Source: Stenotrophomonas maltophilia
GTDB lineage: Bacteria; Pseudomonadota; Gammaproteobacteria; Xanthomonadales; Xanthomonadaceae
Direction of reading: 5' to 3'
Length of the DNA: 63,348 bases
NCBI RefSeq assembly: GCF_002205165.1
Contig: NZ_NIVS01000031.1
Coordinates: forward strand, 1 to 63,348
Of the stretch, positions 38,644 through 49,059 are shown one piece after another (positions within the stretch are counted from its first letter, which is position 1; each line of letters begins with the position of its first letter). The notes beneath the pieces are model-generated. The model ran no database searches and was not told the origin of the DNA. It saw only the letters and a list, made by a program, of their open reading frames with translations. Position numbers and translations under genes: made by a program.

Positions 38644-39966
38644 ATGGCATCCCCGTTCGACCGACTGCCGGCCAGGCGCCTGCACCCTCGCCCTCTGTCC
38701 CGCCGTCTGCCACCGCTCCGGCACCTTCTTGCCGGCGTGCTTGCCGGCGCCTTGTGGGCCCTGGCGCTGCCGGTGACCGCCACCGAACCCGTCCCGGGGC
38801 ACAGCCTCGAGTCGATCCGCGCCTGGGTTCTGGAACACAACCCGGAATTGCGGGCCATGGACTTCGAGGCCCAGGCCGCCGAAGCACGGATCCAGCCAGC
38901 GGGCGCCCTACCCGACCCGACGGCTTCCCTTGGATTCCGCGGCCTCGATCCGGACAAGCCCTGGCGCTCCGCCGGTGCCGAGCGCGAGGTCAACTACGCG
39001 CTGCGCCAGCGCCTCCCGCTTTGGGGCAAGCGCGCCCTGGCGCGGACCGCGGCCAGCCAGGACGCGGTCGCGGTCGGACTCGATCGCCTCACCACTGCGC
39101 GCGACTTGCTGGCCGACGCCGAGGCGGCCTACGCACGCTACTGGCATGCCGACCAGGCCGTGGCCGTGCTTGATCGCCGCATCGCCCTGCTCCGCCAGGT
39201 GGAAGAGATGGCCGGCGTGCGCTACGCCCTGGGTCGCGCGGCGCAGCAGGATGCCATCCGCGCCCAGGTCGAGCAGACCAGCCTCCAGCGCGAGCGGATC
39301 GAACGCCTCGCGACCAAGCAGGAGGCGGCCGCCACCTTGAACGCGGTGCTGGGGCGCCGGTCCGATGCACCGCTGGCGACTCCCGACGAGGCGCCGCGCC
39401 TCGCCGTCCACAGCGCCTCGCTTGCCGAGGCACTGGATGACGCCGATGCGCATCCCGCGGTGCGCTCGCAGCAGGCTCGCGCCGAGGCGGCGCGCACGAA
39501 CGTGGTACTGCAGCGTCGCAACCGCTTTCCCGACATCACCCTGGGCGTGGGTGCGATGCAGTTCGGCAACGGCATCGAGAGCACCGAGCTGATGTTCGAG
39601 GTCGAGATCCCGTTCCAGCAGCGTGCCCGCCGCGAGCGCGAGCGCGAATCGCGCCTGCTCGAAGACGCAGCGCTTGCCCGCAGGGACGCCACGCTGCGGG
39701 CCGTCGAGGAACGCGGCGCTTCCGCCTGGTCGCAGTGGACCAACGCGCGCGAGCGTCGCGGACTGATCGAGAACACGCTGCTGCCGCAGGCCGACGCCAC
39801 CTGGCAGTCCGCCCTGGCCAGCTACCAGGTCGGTGAAGTCGACTTCGGGACGCTGCTGGAAGCACTCAATGAATGGCAGGGCGCCGACCTCGCACGGGTC
39901 GATGCACTGCGTGACGAACTGTTGGGCGCCGCCGCCGTGCGCGCCATCGAAGGAGAGATCCGATGA
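38644..39966 (+). CDS. cusC: CusC/CzcC-like outer-membrane efflux channel
   Basis: This 440-residue TolC-type channel has an N-terminal signal (LLAGVLAGALWALALPVTA) and two coiled-coil halves with OEP-type repeats (for example LRAMDFEAQAAEARI, ERRGLIENTLLPQADA). AAGGA lies before ATG 38644. It overlaps cusB by 4 bp. It provides the outer-membrane exit of the copper/silver RND pump. Confidence 0.85.
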   Translation: MASPFDRLPARRLHPRPLSRRLPPLRHLLAGVLAGALWALALPVTATEPVPGHSLESIRAWVLEHNPELRAMDFEAQAAEARIQPAGALPDPTASLGFRGLDPDKPWRSAGAEREVNYALRQRLPLWGKRALARTAASQDAVAVGLDRLTTARDLLADAEAAYARYWHADQAVAVLDRRIALLRQVEEMAGVRYALGRAAQQDAIRAQVEQTSLQRERIERLATKQEAAATLNAVLGRRSDAPLATPDEAPRLAVHSASLAEALDDADAHPAVRSQQARAEAARTNVVLQRRNRFPDITLGVGAMQFGNGIESTELMFEVEIPFQQRARRERERESRLLEDAALARRDATLRAVEERGASAWSQWTNARERRGLIENTLLPQADATWQSALASYQVGEVDFGTLLEALNEWQGADLARVDALRDELLGAAAVRAIEGEIR

Positions 39967-41375
39967 CCCGTGTCCAGACCCTGTCGCTCGCCATCGGCGT
40001 TGCACTCGCCGCCCTCGCCGTCGGCTGGATTGCCGGCCGCGCCACGAACGACTCCCCGACCGCGGGCACGTCGATCGACGGCCCGGCCGCAGAACGCAAG
40101 GTGCTCTATTACCGCAATCCCATGGGCTTGGCGGACACGTCGCCGGTGCCGAAGAAGGATTCGATGGGTATGGACTACGTCCCGGTCTATGCCGACGACG
40201 CACCGCCGGCGGCACCGGGCACGGTGGTGCTGCCGCCGGACAAGGTGCAGGCGCTGGGCGTGCGCACCGAAGCGGTCAAGCGCGGAGCCCTGTCCGCTAC
40301 CGTGCGCACCAGCGGCACGGTCGAGGTCGACGAGACCCGGCAGTACGCGATCGCCCCGCGCTTCGAAGGCTGGGTGGAGCGGCTGTACGCGAACCAGACC
40401 GGCATGCGGGTCAGCGCCGGGCAGCCGCTGCTCTCCGTCTACAGCCCGCAGCTGGCCGCGGCGCAGCAGGAATACCGGCTGGCCGACGAGACCGCCCGCA
40501 GGCTGGCCGGGTCCGATCCCGCGAGCGCGGCGTCGATGGTCCGCCTGCGCGATGCCGCCCGCACCCGCCTGCGCAACTGGGAAATCAGTGACGCGCAGAT
40601 GGGCAAGACGGGCCTGGTGCTCACCGCGCCCGCGGACGCGGTCGTGATCGAGAAGCCGGTGGTCCAGGGCGCGCGTTTCGAGCCCGGCGAAACCATCCTG
40701 CGCCTGGCGGACCTGTCGAAGGTGTGGGTGATCGCCAAGGTGCCGGCGGCGCAGGCCGCGGGTATCCAGCCCGGCCAAACGGCCCGCTTTGAAACCGTGG
40801 CCCTGCCGGGCCAGGTGGCCGAGGGCGAGGTCACCTTCGTGCAGCCCGTCATCGATGCGATGACGCGCACCGTGGATGTGCGCATCGCCCTGCCCAACCC
40901 CGCTGGCGACCTGCGGCCCGGGCTGTATGGGACGGTGGTGCTGGAGGAGCCGGGGGCTGGACCGGTCCTGACCGTTCCGCGCTCGGCCGTGCTCGACAGC
41001 GGCACGCGCCAGGTGGTGCTGGTCGAGACCGGCCCTGGCCGCTTCGCACCGCGCGATGTCAGCCTGGGGCGGCGCGGCGGCGATCGCATCGAGATCCTCG
41101 ACGGCCTGACCGAGGGCGAGCAGGTCGTGGTCTCCGCCAACTTCCTGATCGACGCCGAAAGCAACCTGCAGTCGGCACTCCAGGGTCTTGAGGGTCACAC
41201 AGGACACGGCGCGCCTTCGGGCACCGCTGAGGATCCACACGCCGGGCACGGCGAGGACGCCGCCGACCCGCACGCAGGTCATGGTGACGAGGCCTCTGAT
41301 CCGCACGCCGGTCATTCCATGCCGGCTACCCCGGAAGAGACTCCGCCCGCCCCCACCGGCCACGAGGGGCACTGA
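39963..41375 (+). CDS. cusB: CusB periplasmic adaptor with His-rich tail
   Basis: This 470-residue membrane fusion protein has an N-terminal anchor and a CusB-type metal region (LYYRNPMG, KKDSMGMDYVPVY) with the Met residues that pass Cu/Ag to CusA. The core barrel and lipoyl parts follow. Its last 50 residues carry three DPHAGH units, an extra His-rich tail not common in short CusB proteins. It ends one base before the cusA start. Confidence 0.88.
   Translation: MTRVQTLSLAIGVALAALAVGWIAGRATNDSPTAGTSIDGPAAERKVLYYRNPMGLADTSPVPKKDSMGMDYVPVYADDAPPAAPGTVVLPPDKVQALGVRTEAVKRGALSATVRTSGTVEVDETRQYAIAPRFEGWVERLYANQTGMRVSAGQPLLSVYSPQLAAAQQEYRLADETARRLAGSDPASAASMVRLRDAARTRLRNWEISDAQMGKTGLVLTAPADAVVIEKPVVQGARFEPGETILRLADLSKVWVIAKVPAAQAAGIQPGQTARFETVALPGQVAEGEVTFVQPVIDAMTRTVDVRIALPNPAGDLRPGLYGTVVLEEPGAGPVLTVPRSAVLDSGTRQVVLVETGPGRFAPRDVSLGRRGGDRIEILDGLTEGEQVVVSANFLIDAESNLQSALQGLEGHTGHGAPSGTAEDPHAGHGEDAADPHAGHGDEASDPHAGHSMPATPEETPPAPTGHEGH
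41232..41315 (+). repeat. Three DPHAGH repeats at the cusB C-terminus
   Basis: Three DPHAGH motifs are spaced 11 residues apart within an acidic stretch (GEDAADPHAGHGDEASDP). His-x2-His pairs could bind Cu(II), Ni(II) or Zn(II) in the periplasm. Similar DAHAGH units occur in the ATPase encoded at 46186. Confidence 0.8.
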
Positions 41376-41376
41376 C

Positions 41377-44300
41377 ATGCTTGGCCGTCTCGTTGAATGG
41401 TCGGTGCGCAACGTCTTCCTGGTGCTGCTGATGGCGCTGGCGATTGTCGCCGGTGGCATCTACGCACTGATGAACACGCCGCTGGACGCACAACCGGATC
41501 TGTCGGACGTGCAGGTGATCGTGTTCACGGAGTACCCGGGGCAGGCGCCCCAGGTGGTCGAGGACCAGGTCACCTATCCGCTGACCAGCGCCCTGCTCGC
41601 GACGCCGAAGTCGAAGGACGTCCGCGGCTTCTCGTTCTTCGGCGCCTCCTTCATCTACGTCATCTTCGAAGAAGGCACGGACCTGTACTGGGCGCGCTCG
41701 CGCGTGCTCGAGAACCTCAACGTCGCGTCGAAAAACCTGCCGGCTGGCGTGGCACCGGCACTGGGACCCGACGCGTCCGGCGTGGGCTGGGTCTACCAGT
41801 ACGTGCTGCAGAGCGACCGCCACTCGCTGGACGAGCTGCGCGCGATGCAGGACTGGTACCTGCGTTACCAGCTCACCACCGCGCCCGGCGTGGCCGAGGT
41901 CGCCAGCGTCGGCGGCTTCGTGCGCCAGTACTCGATCACCGTCGATCCGGTCCGGCTGCGCGAGTTCGACATCCCGATTTCACGCGTGTCCGAGGTGATC
42001 GCCGAGAGCAACCGCGACGTCGGCGGCCGCGTGATCGAGATGGCCGAGACCGAGTACATGGTGCGGGGCCGCGGCTACCTGCGCGGTATCGAGGATATCG
42101 AGAGCCTGGTTCTGCGCGCCGAAGGGGGCGCACCGGTGCTGATCGGCGACGTCGCCCGGGTCGAACTGGTACCCGATGAGCGCCGTGGCATCGTCGACCT
42201 GGACGGCGAAGGCGACGTTGTGGGCGGGATCGTCATTGCGCGCTTCGGCGAAAACGCCCTGGCCGTGATCGGGGGGGTGAAGGACAAGATCGCCCAGCTT
42301 GCGAGTGGACTCCCCGAGGGCGTCAGCGTCCAGGCGGTCTACGACCGCTCCGATCTCATCGTGCGCGCGATCAAGACGCTACGCACGACGCTGCTCGAGG
42401 AGAGCCTGATCGTCGCACTGGTGTGCCTGGTATTCCTGTTCCATGCGCGCAGCGCGCTGGTCGCGATCGTCATGCTGCCCGTCGGCGTGCTGATCGCGGT
42501 GATCGCGATGCGCATGCTGGGCATGAACTCCAACATCATGAGCCTGGGCGGCATCGCGATCTCGATTGGCGTGATGGTCGACGCGGCGATCGTGATGATC
42601 GAGAACGCGCACAAGCACATCGAGCGCTCCGACGGCTCCCGCAGCCGGACCCAGCTGATCATCGATGCCTGTCGCGAGGTCGGGCCGGCGCTGTTCTTCA
42701 GCCTGATGATCATCACCGTCTCGTTCCTGCCCGTGTTCGCCCTGGAGGCTCAGGAAGGTCGCCTGTTCAAGCCGCTGGCCTTCACCAAGACCTTCGCGAT
42801 GGCCGGTGGCGCGCTGTTGTCGATCACGCTGGTACCGGTACTCATGCTGCTGTTCGTGCGCGGCAAGATCGTGCCCGAGCACAAGAATCCGGTGAACCGG
42901 TTCCTGGTTGCGGCCTATCGGCCGGTGATCAACGTCGTTCTGCGGCATCGCATGGCCACAATCATGTTTGCGTTGGCCGCCCTGTTTGCAAGCCTGTGGC
43001 CTGCATCGCGGCTGGGCAGCGAGTTCATGCCAACCCTCAACGAAGGCACGCTGCTGTACATGCCCGCGTCGCTTCCGGGCATGTCGGTGACCAAGGCCTC
43101 GGAGCTGCTGCAGCAGCAGGACCGGATCATCAAGGGCTTCCCGGAAGTGGAGTCGGTGTTCGGCAAGGCGGGCCGTGCCCTGACGGCCACCGATCCCGCA
43201 CCGCTGGAGATGTTCGAGACCGTCATCAACCTCAAGCCCGAGGACGAATGGCGGGACGGCATGACCACCGACAAGCTCATCGCCGAGATGGACGCGGCGC
43301 TGAAGTTCCCGGGCGTCGCCAACTCCTGGACGATGCCGATCAAGGCGCGCACCGACATGCTGGCCACCGGCATCCGCACGCCCGTGGGCATCAAACTCTT
43401 CGGCACGGACCTTGAGCAACTCGACGCGCTGGCCACCGAGATCGAAGCCGTGGTGCGCGAAGTGCCGGGCACGACCAGCGCGTTCGCCGAACGCCTGACC
43501 GGCGCCTACTACCTCGACATCACCCCCGACCTTGGCAGCCTGGCCCAGTACGGCGTCACCCTGGGCGAGGTGCAGAACGTGGTGGCCGCCGCGCTGGGCG
43601 GCGAGATCGTCACCACCATCCTCCAGGGCCGCGAACGCTTCAGCGCGATCGTGCGCTATCCCCGCGAACTCCGCGACGATCCGCACCGGATAGGCAGCCA
43701 AGTCCTTGTGCCGGTGCCCGGCGGCGCCCAGGTGCCGCTGGGCGAACTGGCGCGGATTGAGGTCAGGAAGGGTGCGCCGAGCATCCGCACCGAGAACGCG
43801 ATGCTGGCGGCGTACATCTACGTCGACACCCGAGAGAGCGATCTCGGCCGCTACGTGAAGGCTGCGCAGGAAGCGGTCACCGAGCAGGTGCAGTTCCCGC
43901 CTGGCTACTACGTGACCTGGAGTGGACAGTACGAATACATGCAACGTGCCGCGGAGAAGATGCGTGTCGTCGTTCCGGTGACGCTGGCGCTGATTTTCCT
44001 GCTGCTGTACCTCAACTTCCGCCGTGTCACCGAGTCGCTGATCGTGATGCTGTCGGTGCCCTTCGCACTGGTCGGTGGCATCTGGCTGATGTGGATGCTC
44101 GACTACAACACCAGCGTCGCGGTGATCGTGGGCTTCATCGCGCTGGCCGGCGTCGCCGCGGAAACCGGCGTGGTGATGCTGATCTACCTCGACCACGCAC
44201 TTGAAGCGCGTGCCGCGCAGAGGCAGGCCGAAGGCCGGGCACTGGATTCACGGGACCTGCGCGAGGCCATCATCGAAGGCGCGGTCGACCGCGTGCGCCC

Positions 44301-44526
44301 GAAGATGATGACCGTGGTCGCGATCATGGCGGGCCTGCTGCCCATCATGTGGAGCAGCGGTACTGGCTCGGAAGTCATGCGCCGAATCGCTGCGCCGATG
44401 GTAGGTGGCATGGTGTCTTCGACCATCCTCACCCTGGTCGTGATCCCGGCGCTGTACTCGCTGATCAAGCAGCGGCAGCTGGCCAGGAAGCCGCACCCCT
44501 CCTCCGCACTACCCAAGGAGAAGTAG
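41377..44526 (+). CDS. cusA: CusA Cu(I)/Ag(I) RND efflux pump
   Basis: This 1049-residue RND pump has the TM4 motif IAISIGVMVDAAIVMIENAH (residues ~392-411), typical of the HME4 copper/silver class and distinct from the DFG-type czcA. Two large periplasmic loops contain Met-rich stretches (for example EFMPTLNEGTLLYMPAS). It exports Cu(I)/Ag(I) with CusB and CusC. No break is seen. Confidence 0.93.
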   Translation: MLGRLVEWSVRNVFLVLLMALAIVAGGIYALMNTPLDAQPDLSDVQVIVFTEYPGQAPQVVEDQVTYPLTSALLATPKSKDVRGFSFFGASFIYVIFEEGTDLYWARSRVLENLNVASKNLPAGVAPALGPDASGVGWVYQYVLQSDRHSLDELRAMQDWYLRYQLTTAPGVAEVASVGGFVRQYSITVDPVRLREFDIPISRVSEVIAESNRDVGGRVIEMAETEYMVRGRGYLRGIEDIESLVLRAEGGAPVLIGDVARVELVPDERRGIVDLDGEGDVVGGIVIARFGENALAVIGGVKDKIAQLASGLPEGVSVQAVYDRSDLIVRAIKTLRTTLLEESLIVALVCLVFLFHARSALVAIVMLPVGVLIAVIAMRMLGMNSNIMSLGGIAISIGVMVDAAIVMIENAHKHIERSDGSRSRTQLIIDACREVGPALFFSLMIITVSFLPVFALEAQEGRLFKPLAFTKTFAMAGGALLSITLVPVLMLLFVRGKIVPEHKNPVNRFLVAAYRPVINVVLRHRMATIMFALAALFASLWPASRLGSEFMPTLNEGTLLYMPASLPGMSVTKASELLQQQDRIIKGFPEVESVFGKAGRALTATDPAPLEMFETVINLKPEDEWRDGMTTDKLIAEMDAALKFPGVANSWTMPIKARTDMLATGIRTPVGIKLFGTDLEQLDALATEIEAVVREVPGTTSAFAERLTGAYYLDITPDLGSLAQYGVTLGEVQNVVAAALGGEIVTTILQGRERFSAIVRYPRELRDDPHRIGSQVLVPVPGGAQVPLGELARIEVRKGAPSIRTENAMLAAYIYVDTRESDLGRYVKAAQEAVTEQVQFPPGYYVTWSGQYEYMQRAAEKMRVVVPVTLALIFLLLYLNFRRVTESLIVMLSVPFALVGGIWLMWMLDYNTSVAVIVGFIALAGVAAETGVVMLIYLDHALEARAAQRQAEGRALDSRDLREAIIEGAVDRVRPKMMTVVAIMAGLLPIMWSSGTGSEVMRRIAAPMVGGMVSSTILTLVVIPALYSLIKQRQLARKPHPSSALPKEK

Positions 44527-44640
44527 TGATGGGGCCGTTCAACGCAGGCAGGGACCGACGGCTCATGCAACTGTGGCCGCGAACATCCGTCCGTCCACGG
44601 CCAATTCGCGCGTTACTGGCTTCGCCCACCGCAAGGCCGG

Positions 44641-44671
44641 TTGACCTGTGTGCGAGACACAGGTCTAGCCT
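44641..44671 (+). promoter_or_regulatory. MerR-type promoter with perfect operator
   Basis: TTGACC (44641-44646) and TAGCCT (44666-44671) are 19 bp apart. A perfect 9-bp dyad GACCTGTGT / ACACAGGTC (5-bp loop, 44643-44665) lies across the spacer. It precedes the MerR gene at 44699, so the regulator controls its own operon. Confidence 0.85.
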
Positions 44672-44698
44672 GATCAACACCTCGCCGGGAGCAAGCCG

Positions 44699-45211
44699 AT
44701 GACGACCAAGGAAGAAGTGACGCTGCCGCTGATGACGGTCCGCCAGCTGGCACGGCAGGGCGATGTCACGGTGCATGTGGTGCGCAACTACCTGCGGCGC
44801 GGTCTGTTGCAAGCGGCCACGCATACCGAGGGCGGCTACCAGTTGTTCTCCACCTCGGAGCTCCTTCGCCTGCACTTCATTCGCACGGCGCAACACCTTG
44901 GCTTCACGCTGGGGGAAATCGAGGAAATCATCCACCACAGCCTGCTGCGACATAGTCCCTGTCCGCTTGTGCGGGACATCATTCGGCGCAGGCTCGACGA
45001 CACCCGCCAACAACTGGACAGGCTGCTCGCCATGCACGGACGAATGGAGCGTGCCATCCACGCCTGGGCGGAGCTTCCGGACTCCATTCCGACTGGCGAT
45101 GACGTCTGCGCATTGATCGAATCTGTTGCCGCTGCTGAAGGCGGCGGGTTCGTCAAGTCCACCCCCCGGCGACTTCTTGGACGCCGCCCCACAGAGGAGA
45201 ATTTGCCATGA
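44699..45211 (+). CDS. MerR-family regulator of the downstream ATPase operon
   Basis: This 170-residue regulator has an HTH (MTVRQLARQGDVTVHVVRNY, LRRGLLQAA), a dimer helix, Cys in HSPCPLVRDIIRRRLDD and VCALIES. The Cys layout differs from CueR, so the sensed ion is uncertain; Cu(I) is likely from context. It starts 28 bp after a perfect MerR-type promoter and heads the operon itself, an arrangement less common than divergence. It overlaps the next gene by 4 bp (ATGA). Confidence 0.82.
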   Translation: MTTKEEVTLPLMTVRQLARQGDVTVHVVRNYLRRGLLQAATHTEGGYQLFSTSELLRLHFIRTAQHLGFTLGEIEEIIHHSLLRHSPCPLVRDIIRRRLDDTRQQLDRLLAMHGRMERAIHAWAELPDSIPTGDDVCALIESVAAAEGGGFVKSTPRRLLGRRPTEENLP

Positions 45212-45522
45212 CAGCCTCCAGTCCTGCCCCCTCAGGCTCCCGACGCTGGGTCTTCTGGATCTTCCTGGCGCTGGCCGTGTTCTATCTCGCCGTCGAGCAC
45301 GGCGCCCACCTTGGGGGGACGCTTCGCTGGTTGCCCCTGGCCATCCTGCTGCTATGTCCCTTGATGCATGTGTTCATGCACAAGGGGCATGGCGGTCATG
45401 GAGGTTCCGGAAGTCATGGGCGCGACGGCAATGCCGACGACACACCCCATGGCCAGCATGAGAGCCGTAGCAAGCGGGCACTGAACGACGAAACGTCCGA
45501 CACCTCGAACGGAGGGCACTGA
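45208..45522 (+). CDS. Small DUF2933-type membrane protein
   Basis: This 104-residue protein has two membrane helices (WVFWIFLALAVFYLAVEHGA, LPLAILLLCPLMHVFMH) and a Gly/His-rich tail (KGHGGHGGSGSHG). DUF2933 proteins recur in copper operons with this LLCPLMHxFMHxGHG pattern. Its role is unknown; metal binding at the tail is likely. Confidence 0.8.
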   Translation: MTASSPAPSGSRRWVFWIFLALAVFYLAVEHGAHLGGTLRWLPLAILLLCPLMHVFMHKGHGGHGGSGSHGRDGNADDTPHGQHESRSKRALNDETSDTSNGGH

Positions 45523-45523
45523 C

Positions 45524-46189
45524 ATGCAGGCACCCGACTCCGGCTACGGTCTTTGGCTCCTCGCCGCCATCAACGCCGCGTTCTTCATCTTCTTCGCCTG
45601 GAGCTTCTACAAACCGCTGACCCGTTGGGACTGGCGTGGGTTCGGTATGTTCTCCGCCTTCGTCGTGGCCCTGTTCGCGGAAATGTATGGCTTCCCGCTG
45701 ACGCTGTACGTCCTGGGCGGCTGGCTCAGCGCCAACTATCCGCAGGTGGACTGGCTGAGCCATGACGCGGGCCATCTGCTCGAGATGTGGTTCGGCTGGC
45801 GCGCCAACCCGCATTTCGGCCCATTCCACATCGCAAGCTTCGTCCTGATCGGCGGCGGCTTCTGGCTGCTGTCGGCCGCCTGGCCGGTGCTGTATCGGGC
45901 ACAGCGTGAAGGCCGGCTCGCCCGCGAGGGCGTGTATGCGCGCATGCGTCACCCGCAGTACGTCGCCTTCCTGCTCGTGCTGACCGGTTTCCTGCTGCAG
46001 TGGCCCACGCTGCTCACGCTCGCCAGCTATCCAGTGCTCGTGTGGGCCTATGCCCGCCTGGCGCGTCGTGAGGAAAAAGACTGCTTGAGCCGCTTCGGCG
46101 ACGACTACGTCCGCTACATGCAGGAAGTGCCGGCCTTCATCCCGCGACGCCGGCGCGGCCCCGCTCCATCCCAAGGAGAAACCCGATGA
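45524..46189 (+). CDS. Isoprenylcysteine carboxyl methyltransferase-like membrane protein
   Basis: This 221-residue protein has about five membrane helices and a C-terminal ICMT/PEMT-type region ([38 protein letters not shown]). The R-H-P-x-Y and EE motifs mark this methyltransferase superfamily. Such genes often sit in copper ATPase operons, but the substrate is unknown. Its stop overlaps the ATPase start by 4 bp. Confidence 0.8.
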   Translation: MQAPDSGYGLWLLAAINAAFFIFFAWSFYKPLTRWDWRGFGMFSAFVVALFAEMYGFPLTLYVLGGWLSANYPQVDWLSHDAGHLLEMWFGWRANPHFGPFHIASFVLIGGGFWLLSAAWPVLYRAQREGRLAREGVYARMRHPQYVAFLLVLTGFLLQWPTLLTLASYPVLVWAYARLARREEKDCLSRFGDDYVRYMQEVPAFIPRRRRGPAPSQGETR

Positions 46190-48573
46190 CGCACGTCCAC
46201 AAACCCACTGTGCGCACGCGCACCTGGCCCATCGGCGACATGGTGAGTGCCGGCTGCGCGCGCACGCTGGAGAAGGCCGTGGCCGCGCTGCCTGGAGTCA
46301 ACGCCACCAGCGCGAATTTCGCTACCGCGACCCTGCAGGTGTCCTACGACCCGGCCCGCCTGTCGGCGGGCGCGGTCGCCACCGCGATCCGCGACTGCGG
46401 CTTCCAATGCAACGCGCCGATGCCCGATGCCGACCCCGCCGCAGGCGCGCACGCCCATGCTGCGCATGCCGGGCACGGACAGGAATTGGCCGCAGAGCGC
46501 CCCGCTGACGCCCACGCCGGCCACGGCGATGACGCCACGGATGCCGGGGGCCACGACGCCCATGCGGGCATGAACCACGGCAGCGATCTGCACGCCGCGG
46601 CGCGCGACATGGGCCGCCGCTTCCTGGTCGCCCTCGCCTTCGCGATCCCGGTATTCGTGTGGTCGCCCATGGGCGGGCTGATAGAGCCGCCGCCGGTGCC
46701 GTTCGGACTGCGCGAGAACGTCTGGTTGTTCCTGCTGGCGACCGGCGCCGTGCTGTATCCGGGCTGGCCATTCTTCAGCGCCGCGATCCGGTCCCTGCGA
46801 CGGGGTGTGCTGGACATGGCGGTCCTGGTGCTCCTGAGCGTGGGCACAGGTTACGGTTTCAGCATCGCGTCGACGTTCTTCTTCGACGGGCCGAACTTCT
46901 ACGAGGCCTCGGCCGTCCTGCTGACCTTCGTCCTGCTTGGCCACTGGCTCGAGATGCGGGCTCGCGCCGGCGCCTCGGACGCCATGAAAGCGCTGCTGAA
47001 GCTGTCCCCACCCCGCGCGGTCGTCCGGCGCGAGGGGCAGGAGCTCGACATTCCCACCGCTGAAGTGCTGGTCGGCGAGACCGTGATCGTGCGGCCCGGG
47101 GCGAAGATCCCGGTCGATGGCATCGTGACGGAAGGCAGCTCTCAGGTCGACGAATCCATGCTGACCGGCGAGTCGATGCCGGTGCGCAAGGATCCCGGAG
47201 AGTCCGTCGTCGGCGGATCGATCAACAAGAGCGGCGCATTCGCCTACACCGCCACCAAGATCGGCAGCGACACGGCACTGGCGCAGATCATCAAGCTGGT
47301 CCAGACCGCGCAGAACTCCAAGGCGCCCGCGCAGCTGCTCGCCGACCGCGCCTCGCAATGGCTGGTGCTGGCTGCGATCGTGATCGGGCTGCTGACCTTC
47401 GCGGTCTGGTTCTGGTGGCTGGGACAGCCGCTGCTGTTCGCGCTCACGCTGACGATCACCGTCTTCGTCATCGCCTGCCCCGATGCACTCGGTTTGGCCA
47501 CGCCGATGGCGATCATGATCGGCACTGGCCTGGGGGCACGACACGGCATCCTCTTCAAGCATGCCGAATCGATTGAGAAGAGCGCACGCCTGGACGTGGT
47601 GATCTTCGACAAGACCGGCACCCTGACGGTCGGCGCCCCCGAGGTGGTCGACATGGCGGTCGCGCCGGGCTGGACGCAGGAGCGGTTGCTGGCCGCGGCC
47701 GCCGCGGTCGAGGCGCACTCCGAGCACCCGCTGGCGCAGGCCATCCTGAAGCGTGCCGGTCCGGTAGCCGAGCGCGCTACCGCGTTCACCAACATCGATG
47801 GCCAGGGCGCTACCGGCGTGGTTGACGGGGTGCAGGTGGTGCTGGGCAACCGGATCCTGATGGTCGAGCACGGCATCGACCTCTCGGTATTGGAAGCGGA
47901 GGCTGCGCGCCTCACCGGTGCCGGTCGCACGGTGATCTATGCCGGGGTGGGTGACCGGCTCGCAGGCTTCTTCGCGATTGCCGACGCGATCCGGGAGACC
48001 TCGCGCGCGGCCATCGACGAATTGCACCGGCGCAACATCAAGGTGGCGATGATCACCGGCGACAACCGCCCCACGGCCGAGCGCGTGGCACAGGACCTGG
48101 GAATCGACATCGTGCTGGCCGACGTGCTGCCGGGCGGCAAGGCCGATGAGGTCATCAAGCTGCAGTCGCAGGGCCTCAAGGTCGGCATGGTGGGCGACGG
48201 CATCAACGACGCACCGGCGCTCACCCAAGCCGACGTTGGGTTCGCGATCGGCGCCGGCACCGACGTCGCCATCGAGAGTGCCGACATCGTGCTCATGCAC
48301 AGCGACCCTTATGACGTCGTTCGCGCGACCACCATCGCCCACGCCACTCTGCGCAAGATGCATCAGAATCTGGGCTGGGCCGTGGGCTACAACGTGCTGG
48401 CCTTTCCGCTGGCGGCCGGTGTGCTCTATCCGTTCGTGCTGTCGCCAGAAATCGCCGCGCTGTCGATGTCGGGCAGTTCGGTGATCGTCGCCCTCAACGC
48501 GTTGCTGCTCAAACGCCTTCCACTGGCGGATGCCGCCACCCCTCGCAGCCCATCTAAGGAGTCCACACCATGA
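46186..48573 (+). CDS. P1B-type metal ATPase with HMA-like N-terminus and CPD motif
   Basis: This 795-residue ATPase has an N-terminal HMA-like fold (residues ~8-75) with only one Cys of the usual pair ([12 protein letters not shown]). A His-rich linker ([21 protein letters not shown]) follows. TM4 reads C431-P-D433 where P1B pumps normally have CPC or CPH. The phosphorylation site D475 is intact. The end ([34 protein letters not shown]) looks like CopB/P1B-3 pumps, whose CPH differs from CPD by one base. Confidence 0.85.
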   Translation: MTHVHKPTVRTRTWPIGDMVSAGCARTLEKAVAALPGVNATSANFATATLQVSYDPARLSAGAVATAIRDCGFQCNAPMPDADPAAGAHAHAAHAGHGQELAAERPADAHAGHGDDATDAGGHDAHAGMNHGSDLHAAARDMGRRFLVALAFAIPVFVWSPMGGLIEPPPVPFGLRENVWLFLLATGAVLYPGWPFFSAAIRSLRRGVLDMAVLVLLSVGTGYGFSIASTFFFDGPNFYEASAVLLTFVLLGHWLEMRARAGASDAMKALLKLSPPRAVVRREGQELDIPTAEVLVGETVIVRPGAKIPVDGIVTEGSSQVDESMLTGESMPVRKDPGESVVGGSINKSGAFAYTATKIGSDTALAQIIKLVQTAQNSKAPAQLLADRASQWLVLAAIVIGLLTFAVWFWWLGQPLLFALTLTITVFVIACPDALGLATPMAIMIGTGLGARHGILFKHAESIEKSARLDVVIFDKTGTLTVGAPEVVDMAVAPGWTQERLLAAAAAVEAHSEHPLAQAILKRAGPVAERATAFTNIDGQGATGVVDGVQVVLGNRILMVEHGIDLSVLEAEAARLTGAGRTVIYAGVGDRLAGFFAIADAIRETSRAAIDELHRRNIKVAMITGDNRPTAERVAQDLGIDIVLADVLPGGKADEVIKLQSQGLKVGMVGDGINDAPALTQADVGFAIGAGTDVAIESADIVLMHSDPYDVVRATTIAHATLRKMHQNLGWAVGYNVLAFPLAAGVLYPFVLSPEIAALSMSGSSVIVALNALLLKRLPLADAATPRSPSKESTP

Positions 48574-48977
48574 ATACGGTCACACACGTCGCCCATTCCA
48601 GACCCCGAGGTACCAATCGCAGCCATTGGGTCGCCGCACTGGCCCTCGCGCTCGCGTTCGCATTGCCGGGGGTCGTCTCCGCGAACGAGGGTGGGTTCCG
48701 CCACAACGTGTTGATGCGCGGCCAGGTGCTGGAAAAGCAGGACGGAACGCTTGTGGTCTGTGTCGGGCAGGCCGACGGTGCCCAGGTCGGGCAGGTGCTG
48801 GACGTGATCCGGCACAAGCGCCGTATCCGGCATTCGCGGGCCGGCGGTCCACGCTACCGCCGCGAGAACGTTGGCCAAGTGCGCATCGTCGAACTGTTCG
48901 ACAGCCACTACGCGGAGGCTGAAGTGATCTCCGGGAGCCCCAAGGTCAACGACACAGTGGAGCTGATCCGCCCCTGA
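48570..48977 (+). CDS. Hypothetical periplasmic protein
   Basis: This 135-residue protein has a signal peptide ([19 protein letters not shown]) followed by a small beta-rich domain ([45 protein letters not shown]). I do not recognise the family; the domain looks like a flagellar-assembly-type or SH3-like barrel. It overlaps the ATPase stop by 4 bp and ends the MerR-controlled operon. Confidence 0.6.
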   Translation: MNTVTHVAHSRPRGTNRSHWVAALALALAFALPGVVSANEGGFRHNVLMRGQVLEKQDGTLVVCVGQADGAQVGQVLDVIRHKRRIRHSRAGGPRYRRENVGQVRIVELFDSHYAEAEVISGSPKVNDTVELIRP

Positions 48978-49059
48978 CAGGCGCGCGGGCGATGCAGATG
49001 CGCCTCGGCCCTCGCCATGCCCTCCGCAATCACTTCCCTTCCAGGACAGGAGCCACACC

